In this document: positions 27,617-36,948 of the stretch, in pieces | Position numbering within the stretch: position 1 is the stretch's first letter | Layout: each line of letters opens with the position of its first letter | NCBI GenBank assembly: GCA_937894725.1 | Contig: CALAYL010000036.1 | Location: forward strand, 10,485 to 74,484 | DNA: 64,000 nucleotides | Direction of reading: 5' to 3' | Source: an uncultured Bacteroidota bacterium | GTDB lineage: Bacteria > Bacteroidota > Bacteroidia > Chitinophagales > LD1 | Program-made: the position numbers and the translations under genes | Notes under the pieces: generated by a model | The model's input: the letters and a program-made list of their open reading frames with translations, nothing else | Database searches by the model: none | What the model was told of the DNA's origin: nothing

Positions 27617-29107
27617 TTATGCTGCTTTTACGACCTCGCCTAGTAGTGTGCCACTCGTGCAATTCGTTATTTTTACTTGGCAATATTGGCCTGCTTTTAA
27701 GTTGTTGAGTTTATCAAAAATTACGCCTTTACTTTGTGTATTTCGGCCAAAGAGTTGATCTGGGTTTTTGCTACTTTCTCCTTCTATCAGTACCTCGAAA
27801 ATTTTACCTATGTCACTCTGATTCGACTCAAGTGAATTTTTGCGATGAACATCAATGATCTCTTGCAGTCTTCTTTTTTTGATATCTTCGGGTATATCAT
27901 CTTCTAAACGCTTTGCGGCAGGAGTGCCTGGTCGCTCGCTGTAAAAATACATATAGGCTAGTTCGAATTTGACTCGTTTCATTAAATTTATGGTTTCTTG
28001 ATGTTCTTCTTCCGTTTCTGAACAAAAACCTGTAATGATATCGGTAGAAATAGAGGCTTCTGGTACAATACGCCTGATAGCGGCTATTCTATCCATATAC
28101 CAAGTATAATCATAAGTGCGATTCATCAGCTCTAAAATCCTTGAACTTCCACTTTGAACTGGGAGATGAATTTGTTTACAGACATTCGGATATTTTGCCA
28201 TTATCTCAAGCACATCATCTGTCATATCTTTGGGGTGAGAAGTCGAAAACCTAACTCTAAGGTCGGGGGCTATGAGCGCTATTTTTTCAAGCAATCTAGA
28301 GAAATTGACTACGCTTTCGTCATACTTCGCCTCTATGAGTTTTTTGCCCGAAAGTTTAGGGTCAGTAGTGAAGCGATACGAGTCCACATTTTGTCCTAGT
28401 AGGGTCACTTCTCGGTAGCCATTTATATAGAGGTCATTAACTTCTTGGACGATGAGTTGCCAATCGCGCGAGCGCTCTCTTCCACGGGTCATGGGTACTA
28501 CACAGAATGAACACATATTGTCGCAACCTCTGGTAATGCTCACAAATGCACTCACGCCATTTGAGTTGAGCCGAATTGGGCTGATTTCAGCGTATGTTTC
28601 TTCACGGCTGAGTAATGTATTTACGGCTTTTTGTCCGCTAGTGGCGGTAAGCACAAGGTCGGGCAGCGACCTATAAGCATCTGGCCCTGCGATGATATCC
28701 ACTAATTTCTCTTCTTCTAGTAGTTTTTCTTTGAGTCGTTCGGCCATGCAGCCAAGTATGCCTATCTGCGTGTCTTTTTTTATTTTTTTGACAGCTCCTA
28801 GATTGTGCAATCTAGCCCGCACTCGTTGCTCTGCATTGTCACGAATGGCGCAGGTGTTGATGAGTATAAGGTCTGCCGTCATATAATCTGTGGTAGCGTC
28901 AAAACCAGCGTTGGCTAGAATAGAAGCGATGACCTCGCTATCCGAAAAATTCATGGCGCAGCCATAGCTTTCGATATAGTATTTTTTACCGATAGATGGC
29001 ACGCTCTCTGGCCTCAGTGCGGTAAGTGTTTCGCCTTGACGAGTTTCATCAATTTTTTTGTTGGGTAGCTCAAAGGCAATTTCATTAGAATATATAGGGC
29101 TGCTCAT
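27617..29107 (-). CDS. miaB: tRNA-2-methylthio-N6-dimethylallyladenosine synthase MiaB
   Basis: This 496-residue radical SAM enzyme methylthiolates position 37 of tRNAs that carry isopentenyladenosine. The N-terminal MTTase domain has three cluster cysteines (YGCAMN at Cys50, [16 protein letters not shown]). The radical SAM motif CDNMCSFC lies near residue 200, and a TRAM domain forms the last 70 residues. The N-terminal extension of about 40 residues before the first cluster motif is ordinary for this phylum. It heads the run miaB, sigma-54 activator, lptE. Tight spacing (4 bp) to the activator suggests a shared message. Confidence 0.96.
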   Translation of the reverse strand: MSSPIYSNEIAFELPNKKIDETRQGETLTALRPESVPSIGKKYYIESYGCAMNFSDSEVIASILANAGFDATTDYMTADLILINTCAIRDNAEQRVRARLHNLGAVKKIKKDTQIGILGCMAERLKEKLLEEEKLVDIIAGPDAYRSLPDLVLTATSGQKAVNTLLSREETYAEISPIRLNSNGVSAFVSITRGCDNMCSFCVVPMTRGRERSRDWQLIVQEVNDLYINGYREVTLLGQNVDSYRFTTDPKLSGKKLIEAKYDESVVNFSRLLEKIALIAPDLRVRFSTSHPKDMTDDVLEIMAKYPNVCKQIHLPVQSGSSRILELMNRTYDYTWYMDRIAAIRRIVPEASISTDIITGFCSETEEEHQETINLMKRVKFELAYMYFYSERPGTPAAKRLEDDIPEDIKKRRLQEIIDVHRKNSLESNQSDIGKIFEVLIEGESSKNPDQLFGRNTQSKGVIFDKLNNLKAGQYCQVKITNCTSGTLLGEVVKAA

Positions 29108-29219
29108 AGATTATATCGTAAATTGTCAAACACAAATTTAAGACAAAATGGCAGAAAATTTGTTATTTTCTATATATTTAATTAAATGTCATTAGAGAGC
29201 TATTGTAAGTGAAAATTCC

Positions 29220-30272
29220 TTATAACTCTTCTTCTAGAGTGGTGTCTTTAGTCAATTCCGATGAGCTACTCTTCTTCATCAGTCCCTCCATAGTTTTTTT
29301 AATGTCATCTACTTTGAGTTGCTTAGAATCGATGGTGTCTTTCACTTGTCTGATACGTACTTTGAGTAGTTGCAATTCTAAAGAATGAATTTTAGGGCTT
29401 TCTGCTTTTTTAGTAAAATACTCCAAATCCTTTTGGTCTCTAGCGAGTCCTCCTTCCATTTTTTTCAATACCTCTTGAAGTCCAGCAATGCGGCTCTCAT
29501 TTCGGTTGCCAAAATAGGACTTTCTTGTCTCGTTGATAAGATGAAAAGTATCGTCAAATGCTTTGCGGATAGTCGTTTCGTGCGATTTAGAAAATCGGGT
29601 GTTTCGAAGATTGTATTGGATTTGTTTTACTTCGTCAGATAAGGTTTTAAAGTTGGCGTTTTCACCTATTTTCTTTTTTAGTGCATCGAGCTGCTGGGTA
29701 GCACTATCGAGTGCCGCACGCGATGCTTTTTCAAATTCTTCTGATTCTTCTTTTCTAAAGGTTTTGAGCTTGTCAAAGATTTCGTTTACATCTGCTTTTA
29801 TTTCTTCTAAACGCTGTTGGGAGATATTTCGTTCTTTTTTGTTTTCTAGTACTTGCTCCCAAAATCCTTTAGTTTCTTCAAACAAATCTTTGCTGTAATG
29901 GGTCAGTTTTTCAGAAAGTTTTTTTAGGTCATTGAGCTTGTTGATATATACTTCCCAAAGCTTATTAGTCAAAAGTTGAACCGCCCATTCATTTTGGTAA
30001 TGGCGTATTTCGCCTACTTGTTCTGATTTTATATGCGCAGGCAAAATGCTATCTTCGTTGATATCAGGATTGATAAGCGTAGTCTCTTCGCCAAACGAAA
30101 ATGCTTCGCCTTTGACCCAGCTGTCTTTTAGAATAGCGAGTTTTTCTATACCGAGTGCGGCCTTGTCAATCACAAAGAGATTGATTTTAAATTCCGCTTC
30201 TACTAGCTCGTAAGCGAGGATGACTTCTTTGTTGTCTTGAATATTTCCAGATACTACAAATCTGTTTTGCAT
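29220..30272 (-). CDS. Coiled-coil protein of unknown function (possible DUF349 relation)
   Basis: This 350-residue protein is not clearly recognised. Residues 1-90 form a mixed region (NRFVVSGNIQDNKEVILAYELVEAEFKINLF). From about residue 115 to the end it is a long, highly charged helix series (LNDLKKLSEKLTHYSKDLFE, EEIKADVNEIFDKLKTFRKE, KVRIRQVKDTIDSKQLKVDD) with heptad spacing and no signal peptide. The helix blocks resemble DUF349-type helical repeats in pattern, but I cannot support that by motif. The C-terminus is Ser/Glu/Thr rich. It stands alone, divergent from the NUDIX gene across 51 bp. Confidence 0.7.
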   Translation of the reverse strand: MQNRFVVSGNIQDNKEVILAYELVEAEFKINLFVIDKAALGIEKLAILKDSWVKGEAFSFGEETTLINPDINEDSILPAHIKSEQVGEIRHYQNEWAVQLLTNKLWEVYINKLNDLKKLSEKLTHYSKDLFEETKGFWEQVLENKKERNISQQRLEEIKADVNEIFDKLKTFRKEESEEFEKASRAALDSATQQLDALKKKIGENANFKTLSDEVKQIQYNLRNTRFSKSHETTIRKAFDDTFHLINETRKSYFGNRNESRIAGLQEVLKKMEGGLARDQKDLEYFTKKAESPKIHSLELQLLKVRIRQVKDTIDSKQLKVDDIKKTMEGLMKKSSSSELTKDTTLEEEL

Positions 30273-30323
30273 AATATTGTGTTAGAAAAATGAGTGACGA
30301 AGTTAAAAAATGATACTATAAAA

Positions 30324-30965
30324 ATGAATTTGAATTTTCTTTCCCCTCAGCGGCTAACTGAAATTGTTCGTAAACCCTTGCCTGGTTTTAGTTCGCAAAT
30401 GAAGATGGCGCCTAGTTATCGGCCTGCCTATACTGTCGATGAGATTAAACTTTTCAATCCAAAAGAAAGTGCGGTTTTAGCCTTATTTTATCCCAAAAAT
30501 GGCGATTGGCATTTAGTATTTACCGAACGAAAAAAATATGAGGGAGTACATAGTGGGCAGATGAGTTTTCCGGGAGGAAAGAGAGAAATGGGCGAAGAAT
30601 TGATAGAAACGGCACTCAGAGAAACGCATGAAGAAGTAGGGGTACCGCCATGCGATATAGAGATAATAGGAAAACTTTCTGAGCTATATATTCCGCCTAG
30701 CAATTTTAATGTACAACCGTTTTTAGCCATGAGCACGTGTACGCCTACATTTATAAAACAGCCTCAAGAGGTGGAAGCGGTGATCGAAATCCCTTTTTCC
30801 TTCTTTTTGGAAAAAAGCAATAAAACGAAAACGATGATACCACTGCCTTCCAATACTTTTTTTGAGGTGCCTGCTTTTATTTTTGAGGGCTATGTGATAT
30901 GGGGAGCTACTGCAATAGTGCTTAGTGAAATGATAGATCTGTTTGAGGCCAATTTATTGGATTGA
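30324..30965 (+). CDS. NUDIX hydrolase, CoA pyrophosphatase (NudL-like)
   Basis: The NUDIX box is complete: GGKREMGEELIETAL followed by RETHEEVGV. Just upstream the segment LVFTERKKYEGVHSGQMSFPGG is the extended motif that marks the CoA-cleaving NudL/PCD1 group. The expected reaction is hydrolysis of CoA or oxidised CoA to phosphopantetheine and 3',5'-ADP. I start at ATG 30324 (MNLNFLSPQRL); an in-frame GTG at 30294 would add ten unconvincing residues. The 3' end overlaps the convergent LysM gene by 12 bp. Confidence 0.9.
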   Translation: MNLNFLSPQRLTEIVRKPLPGFSSQMKMAPSYRPAYTVDEIKLFNPKESAVLALFYPKNGDWHLVFTERKKYEGVHSGQMSFPGGKREMGEELIETALRETHEEVGVPPCDIEIIGKLSELYIPPSNFNVQPFLAMSTCTPTFIKQPQEVEAVIEIPFSFFLEKSNKTKTMIPLPSNTFFEVPAFIFEGYVIWGATAIVLSEMIDLFEANLLD

Positions 30966-31889
30966 TACTTGTACCAAAAATCTGTTCTCATTCGTGCCGA
31001 GATGTTGGAGTGTTTCGGGTGATACTATGAGTATAGTTTCTTCGTCTTTTTCAGCTTGTGGTATTTTTCCAATTACTTTCATGAAATACACTTTCTTGCT
31101 CATTAGGTTTACAACCTTAATATTGTCGCCTACTTTGGCATAGTCATAAAAGGCAAATGCTGCACTTGAGAGAGTCGCGTCATTAGTCGTTTTGCCAATG
31201 CCTCGCATTATGCTTACATTTTTACCCACTATTGATTCTTGGGGCTTATTTTTTTCGACTATTGGCTGAGGTGTGTGAGGTGATTTTGTCGGAGTTTCCA
31301 CTACTATCGCCTCTTCTTTTTTTACTTCTTTAGTAATAGCTATAGGAACGAAAAGGGCATCTTCTTTGATCTCTTCTTTGACTGTTTGCACAGGCTTGGT
31401 AGCAGATTTATTTTCTTTTGGAATGTTTACCGCGGTTGTAGATGGAGGAGGAGTTTGCGTAGGTTTCTCCATTTTTGTTTTCCCCACTATGACAGTTTGC
31501 CCAAGTTTGAGCCCATAGTCTGTTGTAAGGTTATTCCATTGTTTGAAATCTTGAAACGATATGCCATATTTTTTGCAAAGTCCATAAGCGGTTTCTCCTT
31601 TGACTACGGTGTGGGTTTTGTTTTTTGTGGTTGAGATGCTTTTTTCTTCGACTTTTGTATTCGCTTCAAACACCGGTACCCTCACGACATCACCGATTTT
31701 AAGTAAAAAATCGGGAGAGTATTGATCGTTGTATTTCTTCAAAATCTTTACATCTACACTAAAGTCGCGAGCGATAGAATAAAATGTTTGTTTTGGCTGG
31801 GTTTCTATATTGATAAAACTAGCTGGTTCTTGCGCTTTTAATAATTGCAAAACAAAAAAACAAATCACGAAAAGTATGTATCTTGGCAT
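30954..31889 (-). CDS. LysM-domain protein, exported
   Basis: The 311-residue protein begins with a signal peptide (MPRYILFVICFFVLQLLKAQ). Two LysM domains follow: residues about 30-75 (KQTFYSIARDFSVDVKILKKYN ... IGDVVRVPV) and about 92-137 (HTVVKGETAYGLCKKYGISF ... LGQTVIVG), both peptidoglycan- or chitin-binding in the family. A Lys/Pro/Thr-rich linker (residues 140-225) leads to a C-terminal beta domain (SAAFAFYDYAKVGDNIKVVNL) seen in other Bacteroidota LysM proteins. No catalytic domain is visible, so it is probably a wall-binding scaffold. It is convergent with the NUDIX gene and divergent from the NfeD gene. Confidence 0.88.
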   Translation of the reverse strand: MPRYILFVICFFVLQLLKAQEPASFINIETQPKQTFYSIARDFSVDVKILKKYNDQYSPDFLLKIGDVVRVPVFEANTKVEEKSISTTKNKTHTVVKGETAYGLCKKYGISFQDFKQWNNLTTDYGLKLGQTVIVGKTKMEKPTQTPPPSTTAVNIPKENKSATKPVQTVKEEIKEDALFVPIAITKEVKKEEAIVVETPTKSPHTPQPIVEKNKPQESIVGKNVSIMRGIGKTTNDATLSSAAFAFYDYAKVGDNIKVVNLMSKKVYFMKVIGKIPQAEKDEETILIVSPETLQHLGTNENRFLVQVSIQ

Positions 31890-31919
31890 AGCTAAATTTT
31901 TTCAAAAATAATCATTCAG

Positions 31920-33278
31920 ATGCTAATGAATCGCACATCATATCACTTGTACACATTCTTGTTGCTAATGTTGTTTAGTTTACTAAACAACCAACAGATA
32001 TATGCTCAAAAGATTGTATATAGTTTTACTATTGATCAAGAGATTGGTCCTTCTATGACAAAATTAACTGAGAAGGCACTTGCCGAAGCTGAAAAATTAA
32101 GTGCTTCATTTATTTTACTCAATTTGGATACATATGGAGGTGCGTTAGAAGATGGAGATAAGATTCGAACCTTATTATTGAAATCAAAAATACCTACCCT
32201 CGTATTTATCAAAAACAATGCAGCATCAGCTGGAGCTTTGATTTCAATCGCTTGCGATAGTATTTATATGACTGCTGGAAGCACCATCGGAGCTGCATGT
32301 GTAGTAAATCAAATGGGAGAGATGATGCCCGAAAAATATCAGTCGTATATGCGAAAAAAAATGCGTGCAACTGCCGAGGAAACTGGTCGAAATCCACTTA
32401 TAGCGGAAGGTATGGCTGATGAACATTTAGTGATAGACAGTATCAAGGAGGATGGGAAAATTGTTTCACTCACTACTGAGGAAGCGATCAAAGCAGGTTA
32501 TTGCAATGCAAAAGTAACGGGTATAAATGATATAATGAGTCGATTAGGTAATGGCTATACTATCAAAAAACAAGAAATATCGGCAGTAGATAAAGCTGTG
32601 ATGTATCTTATGAATCCCGCAATATCGGGTGTTTTATTGCTGATTATTTTTGGTGGTATTTTTATGGAACTCAAAGCACCAGGCACACTGTTTCCTATTG
32701 TTATTTCTGCTTTTGCGGCTATACTCTATTTTGCCCCGCTTTATCTCGAAGGTCTAGCTGCCAACTGGGAAATAGGCATTTTTATCATAGGGATTATATT
32801 GATTTTGTTAGAGATTTTTGTCGTTCCAGGTTTTGGTATTACGGGTATATCTGGTATCGTATTAGTGGTATTGGGGTTAGCATTAGCGATGGTACGCAAC
32901 ATCGTTTTTGACTTTACATTTGTACCCAAAGGCGCATTTTCAATGGCTGTGTTTATGGTCACTGTGGCGATTGCTAGTCCGCTTGTGTTGATCTTGTTTT
33001 TTAGTAAAAACCTATTCGATTCACCGGTATTTAACTGGAGTAGTGTAAAGCCTGAACTCAATGCCAAAGAGGGGTTTACGGTAAAGGAAATTGGATTAGA
33101 CACGCTCGTAGGTACAGTAGCGATATGCTATACTGACCTTCGGCCACAGGGCAAAATCACCATTGATCATGTTCACTATGATGCCAATGCAGATGGGGCA
33201 TTTATATCAAAAGGGGAGGAGGTTGTAGTGCGTGCCATTCGGAACAATTATTTGGTAGTAGCTAGCGTAAATCAATAG
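31920..33278 (+). CDS. NfeD-family membrane serine protease (ClpP-class)
   Basis: The 452-residue protein combines a signal peptide (ending QQIYAQ), a ClpP/crotonase-like protease domain (residues about 30-215) with the nucleophile segment NNAASAGALIS and oxyanion region NLDTYGGAL, then four to five membrane helices (AISGVLLLIIFGGIFMELK, IGIFIIGIILILLEIFVV, ISGIVLVVLGLALAM, VFMVTVAIASPLVLILF). It ends in an NfeD OB-fold domain (LVGTVAICYTDLRPQGKI). This is the long NfeD1b form, thought to cleave stomatin-like proteins in membrane quality control; no stomatin gene adjoins it here. Starts at 31920 and 31926 are both possible. It ends 7 bp inside the convergent protease gene. Confidence 0.9.
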   Translation: MLMNRTSYHLYTFLLLMLFSLLNNQQIYAQKIVYSFTIDQEIGPSMTKLTEKALAEAEKLSASFILLNLDTYGGALEDGDKIRTLLLKSKIPTLVFIKNNAASAGALISIACDSIYMTAGSTIGAACVVNQMGEMMPEKYQSYMRKKMRATAEETGRNPLIAEGMADEHLVIDSIKEDGKIVSLTTEEAIKAGYCNAKVTGINDIMSRLGNGYTIKKQEISAVDKAVMYLMNPAISGVLLLIIFGGIFMELKAPGTLFPIVISAFAAILYFAPLYLEGLAANWEIGIFIIGIILILLEIFVVPGFGITGISGIVLVVLGLALAMVRNIVFDFTFVPKGAFSMAVFMVTVAIASPLVLILFFSKNLFDSPVFNWSSVKPELNAKEGFTVKEIGLDTLVGTVAICYTDLRPQGKITIDHVHYDANADGAFISKGEEVVVRAIRNNYLVVASVNQ

Positions 33279-34987
33279 CCACTCCACCATTTTGCTACTT
33301 TTGTTCCTTCTTTCGTTTTGGCATAAATGATATAGATACCAGATTTTAACTCTTTTCTAGCAGAAAAAGTCGATGTATTACTTTGAACAATCTGGTGTCC
33401 AAGCAAATCAAAAAGCGAAAACTCCACTACTTTTTCATCGTTAGAGAGGATGAAGCCTTCCGTTGTGTTTATTACACTTAGTTGCAATTTTGAAATAGCT
33501 GATATACCTACATCACAGCCATTTTGAGGTAGTTGAATATATTTTCTATTGCCAAGGTGTTTTGCCAATACACAAAAATTAGCCCCGCCATACAGTAGGG
33601 TGTCTGCCTTGAGCAGTGCTTGAGCTGCCATAGGATAGGTCATGTTTGCCGCATATTGATAGATGCTTTCAAATAGGATGCTGTCTGTTTTTCCACGCCC
33701 AAGCTCATCATGAATTTGTATCAAAGTACTACTCCACATCTCGCCATCTTTGTAGATGTTGTTTAACAGGTCATTTGGATAAAGACGAGGGGTGTTTACT
33801 GTTCTTCCATTCCAGTATTCGTTATGTCCATCCCAGTTATAAATCCATTCTTTTTTGAACGTACTAATAGCCTGTGAATAGGAAGCTGCTACATAGTCTC
33901 CAAAGCCTTCATCTATTCCTTGTCGTTCCATACCCACATTTGTGTTTGGGGCAGCATTTCGAGAAAGAAAGTGCGAATATTCGTGGAGTAACACGTCTGC
34001 ATCTTCGGCATCATCAACTCCTCCTGTACCGAAATAAATAAAATTAGGATAAGTAAAAAAGGAATTGTCTGCCGAAGTGCCATGTGGGTCTATAATCACT
34101 TTGGGTACGGAGATGCTAAATCCATAATTTTCCAAACGCTGCTGTAATGAAGAGATGTGATAAAATGCATTCACATCTTCAAACCCCTTTTGGCCTCTAG
34201 TAAAATCAAAAAAAGGTGTAGGCGAAGTCGCTATGGGTGTGCCATCATTGTCTAAGTCACTTAATTCTAGGCTAACGTTTTTGAGCTGGAAAATAGTACC
34301 ATTAAAATCGACTTTAAAAGTTTTAGTTATTCGTTCATTATTTAAAGCTGTAGTGTCACTATCATTAAAATCACGATACAATCCGCCATATACATTGCCG
34401 CTCGATGTGAGCGGGTCTGGATAAAAAACTTTGCCAGAAGCCATAGAATCTGGCATAAAATGGAAGCTCATTGGTATTTCATACACCTTGCCTTTTTTCG
34501 AATAAATCGACATTGATTTTTTATGTTCTTCATTTTCTGCAATGATTTTTAATGCGGGTACAAGTATTTCATTGTCTATCCACCACACATTTTCAGTGCT
34601 TTCTATAATGCTTTTTTCAATCGAAAGTGTATTGATTTTTATAGGTAAAAAGATGCTAGGCGTTAGCTTTTTGCAATTAACTAGCTGATCATAAATACTC
34701 ACTATTTTACCATCTTTAGCGATGCTGATTTTTACGAAAGTATTGGCTATCACTATACCCTCTTTAGTCTGCTCAAAACTAAAATGAACAGCAGCTAAGC
34801 TGTTGGTTTCGGCTGTCAATCGTAGTTTTGAATCTTGTAGTGTTTCTTTAAAATGCTCAGACAAAAAAACGCTTGCATTTTCTACTGTGGGCTGTATAGT
34901 TTCGGAGGAATTATGAAAACTACAATGCTGAGCATTTAATTTGCAACTAAACGAGACTATTAATAAACACAAGATATACCTAATCAT
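33272..34987 (-). CDS. Secreted HEXXH metalloprotease with T9SS type A sorting domain
   Basis: This protein of about 571 residues has a signal peptide (MIRYILCLLIVSFSCKLNAQ), a long N-terminal propeptide-like region and a zinc protease core. The motif HEYSH (in VLLHEYSHFLSRN) lies around residue 335, with the downstream ligand motif GIDEGFGDYVAAS about 25 residues on. That is the HEXXH plus E..GDY arrangement of thermolysin/fungalysin-type (gluzincin, M4/M36-like) peptidases. The end is a type A CTD: about 75 residues with VVEFSLFDLLGHQIVQ and LKSGIYIIYAKTKEG. This directs secretion by the T9SS and usually attachment to surface A-LPS. A role in extracellular protein breakdown is likely. ATG 35005 would add six residues. 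Confidence 0.88.
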   Translation of the reverse strand: MIRYILCLLIVSFSCKLNAQHCSFHNSSETIQPTVENASVFLSEHFKETLQDSKLRLTAETNSLAAVHFSFEQTKEGIVIANTFVKISIAKDGKIVSIYDQLVNCKKLTPSIFLPIKINTLSIEKSIIESTENVWWIDNEILVPALKIIAENEEHKKSMSIYSKKGKVYEIPMSFHFMPDSMASGKVFYPDPLTSSGNVYGGLYRDFNDSDTTALNNERITKTFKVDFNGTIFQLKNVSLELSDLDNDGTPIATSPTPFFDFTRGQKGFEDVNAFYHISSLQQRLENYGFSISVPKVIIDPHGTSADNSFFTYPNFIYFGTGGVDDAEDADVLLHEYSHFLSRNAAPNTNVGMERQGIDEGFGDYVAASYSQAISTFKKEWIYNWDGHNEYWNGRTVNTPRLYPNDLLNNIYKDGEMWSSTLIQIHDELGRGKTDSILFESIYQYAANMTYPMAAQALLKADTLLYGGANFCVLAKHLGNRKYIQLPQNGCDVGISAISKLQLSVINTTEGFILSNDEKVVEFSLFDLLGHQIVQSNTSTFSARKELKSGIYIIYAKTKEGTKVAKWWSGY

Positions 34988-35036
34988 ATTGTAAATTTGA
35001 TACATTTTTTGAGAATTTTATCAATTCGGTTATCAT

Positions 35037-36077
35037 CTAAAATTTGTTTTTCGGGTTTTGATAAATAGCTAGCTTATCTGTACTGATTTGATGCTCACAT
35101 ATGGGTGTGAGATTTAAAGAAGGGGCTTTGAGTCCGTCTATAAGTTTTGTTTCTGTCTTAAAAACGCAAACTTCATCCCACAAATCATGGTCTAAAAAAA
35201 GTTGTAAGGTTTTAGCTCCTCCTTCTATAAATACAGATTCAATGTTTAGCGCATAAAGCGTATCTAAAATAGATTTTGGATTGTTTGTATCGCATTGCAG
35301 ATATTGAATAGTATCCGATTTTTCTGATTTGTTTTTGTTTAAAATAAGGGTCTCGCTGGCTCCATCGAAAATAGCAAAAGTGGTGGGTAGAGAAGCCTCC
35401 CTATCAAGCACTATTCGGATAGGGTTTTTGCCTTTGTAAAGTCTAGTTGTTAGCATCGGATTATCAAATAAAACAGTGTTGTAGCCGACCATAATGCTGG
35501 CCTCTTCTGAGCGCCATTTGTGGGTCAAGATTTTAGACTCATGACTACTAAGCCAGTATGGTGTTTGAGTATTAGGGGCCATAAATCCATCAGCACTTTC
35601 AGCCCATTTTAAAATTACATAAGGGCGCTTTTTTTCGATACGTGTCAAAAAACGTCTATTGACATGGCGTGCTTCTTTTTCTGCTACGCCTACTATCACG
35701 CTTACTCCATTTTTAGTGAGTTTAGCGGCTCCTGTGCCATTTACCTTTTCAAAAGGATCTAAATGGGCTATTACCACGGTTTTAATGCCGTTAGCTAAAA
35801 TCAAATCTGCACAGGGTGGTGTTTTGCCGTGGTGCGAACAAGGCTCTAAGGTTACATAAAGGGTAGCCTCCTTGATCAAATGTTTATTTTCAGTGGCTAC
35901 GTTTTTAATGCAATTTACTTCTGCATGAGCTTCGCCAAAGTGGGCATGCCAACCCTCTCCAATGATCATATCTTGATACACCAATACGGCTCCCACCAAA
36001 GGGTTTGGGGCTACTCGACCCAGGCCTTTCTCGGCCAGTTCGACTGCCCTTAGCATGTATTTTTCGTGATTGACCAA
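35037..36077 (-). CDS. ribD: Bifunctional riboflavin biosynthesis deaminase/reductase RibD
   Basis: This 346-residue enzyme carries out two steps of riboflavin synthesis. The N-terminal cytidine-deaminase-like domain (1-145) has zinc ligands in HAEVNCI and the LEPCSHHGKTPPCADLI motif. The C-terminal NADPH-dependent reductase domain starts near residue 148 (RPYVILKWAESADGFMA) and contains FIEGGAKTLQLF. The gene appears to start at TTG 36077. The first residues from there (VNHEKYMLRAVELAEKG) match the family's usual N-terminus, whereas the first ATG (36056) would remove this conserved opening. It is divergent from prmC, with only 37 bp between the starts. No FMN riboswitch is seen. Confidence 0.94.
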   Translation of the reverse strand: MVNHEKYMLRAVELAEKGLGRVAPNPLVGAVLVYQDMIIGEGWHAHFGEAHAEVNCIKNVATENKHLIKEATLYVTLEPCSHHGKTPPCADLILANGIKTVVIAHLDPFEKVNGTGAAKLTKNGVSVIVGVAEKEARHVNRRFLTRIEKKRPYVILKWAESADGFMAPNTQTPYWLSSHESKILTHKWRSEEASIMVGYNTVLFDNPMLTTRLYKGKNPIRIVLDREASLPTTFAIFDGASETLILNKNKSEKSDTIQYLQCDTNNPKSILDTLYALNIESVFIEGGAKTLQLFLDHDLWDEVCVFKTETKLIDGLKAPSLNLTPICEHQISTDKLAIYQNPKNKF

Positions 36078-36086
36078 GCTTTTGGT

Positions 36087-36094
36087 TAATTTTG
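36087..36094 (+). promoter_or_regulatory. Putative -7 box for prmC
   Basis: TAATTTTG matches TAnnTTTG exactly and lies 20 bp before the TTG start of prmC, within the 37-bp divergent gap with ribD. A TTG at 36070-36072 lies 14 bp upstream of it, closer than the usual -33/-7 spacing, so the call is tentative. If real, the leader is very short. Confidence 0.35.
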
Positions 36095-36114
36095 CTTTTA
36101 CAAATTAAAACATT

Positions 36115-36948
36115 TTGACCATTTCTGAAGTCATAAACTTATATCATGATTCGCTAGGTAATATATACTCGCCCAGCGAGGCCAAGGCCATTACAAAGAT
36201 ATTGGTCGAAGAAGTTACCGGTTTATCTTTTTTAGCGCAGCATCTGAAAGCATCAGAAATATTGACTGAGGCTCAACAGCGCACTTTAAAATCACATTTA
36301 TACCGATTATTGCAGGATGAACCTATGCAACATGTGTTAGGTTATGAATTTTTTTGTGGATTACAGTTTGAGGTCAATAAAAATGTACTGATACCTCGAC
36401 CCGAAACGGAAGACCTAGTGCGCTGGATAGTAGCGTCTGAGCCTACAGCAAAAAAGATTCTCGATATAGGCACTGGTAGTGGTTGTATAGCGATTAGCTT
36501 AAAACATTTTTTGCCCAATGCAGATGTGAGAGGAGTGGATGTCTCTTTACTAGCTATTGAAATGGCTAAATCCAATGCGCTCAAAAACAAGCTAGACGTA
36601 TATTTTAGCTTATTGGATATTTTAGCAAATGAAGTTGAAGGCACATTTGATGTGATTGTAAGCAATCCACCTTATGTAGGATTTGATGAGAAAGAACTTA
36701 TGTTCCCCAATGTACTTAAGTATGAGCCAGCATTGGCATTATTCTCGCAGCATCCTATTCATTTTTATGATGTGATAGCGCACAAAGCAACATCGAGTTT
36801 GGTCAAAGGAGGTAAGCTCTATTTTGAAATCAACGAGTTTTATGCTGACGAAATAATGGCTTTATTGACAAAGTGTGGTTATGAAGATATAGAATTGAAA
36901 CTAGACTTTGCTGAAAAGAAGCGAATGATTAGAGCCGTCTGGAACTAA
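36115..36948 (+). CDS. prmC: Release factor glutamine methyltransferase PrmC
   Basis: The 277-residue SAM-dependent enzyme methylates the GGQ glutamine of peptide chain release factors. The helical N-terminal domain (1-75) leads into a Rossmann methyltransferase fold with SAM motif ILDIGTGSGCIAI near residue 117 and the substrate motif SNPPYVG near residue 182 (NPPY typical of amide N-methylation). The only credible start is TTG 36115: an in-frame stop sits at 36106 and the next ATG is about 75 residues inside the conserved fold. The 3' end overlaps the convergent Sua5/YciO gene by 4 bp. Confidence 0.94.
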   Translation: MTISEVINLYHDSLGNIYSPSEAKAITKILVEEVTGLSFLAQHLKASEILTEAQQRTLKSHLYRLLQDEPMQHVLGYEFFCGLQFEVNKNVLIPRPETEDLVRWIVASEPTAKKILDIGTGSGCIAISLKHFLPNADVRGVDVSLLAIEMAKSNALKNKLDVYFSLLDILANEVEGTFDVIVSNPPYVGFDEKELMFPNVLKYEPALALFSQHPIHFYDVIAHKATSSLVKGGKLYFEINEFYADEIMALLTKCGYEDIELKLDFAEKKRMIRAVWN

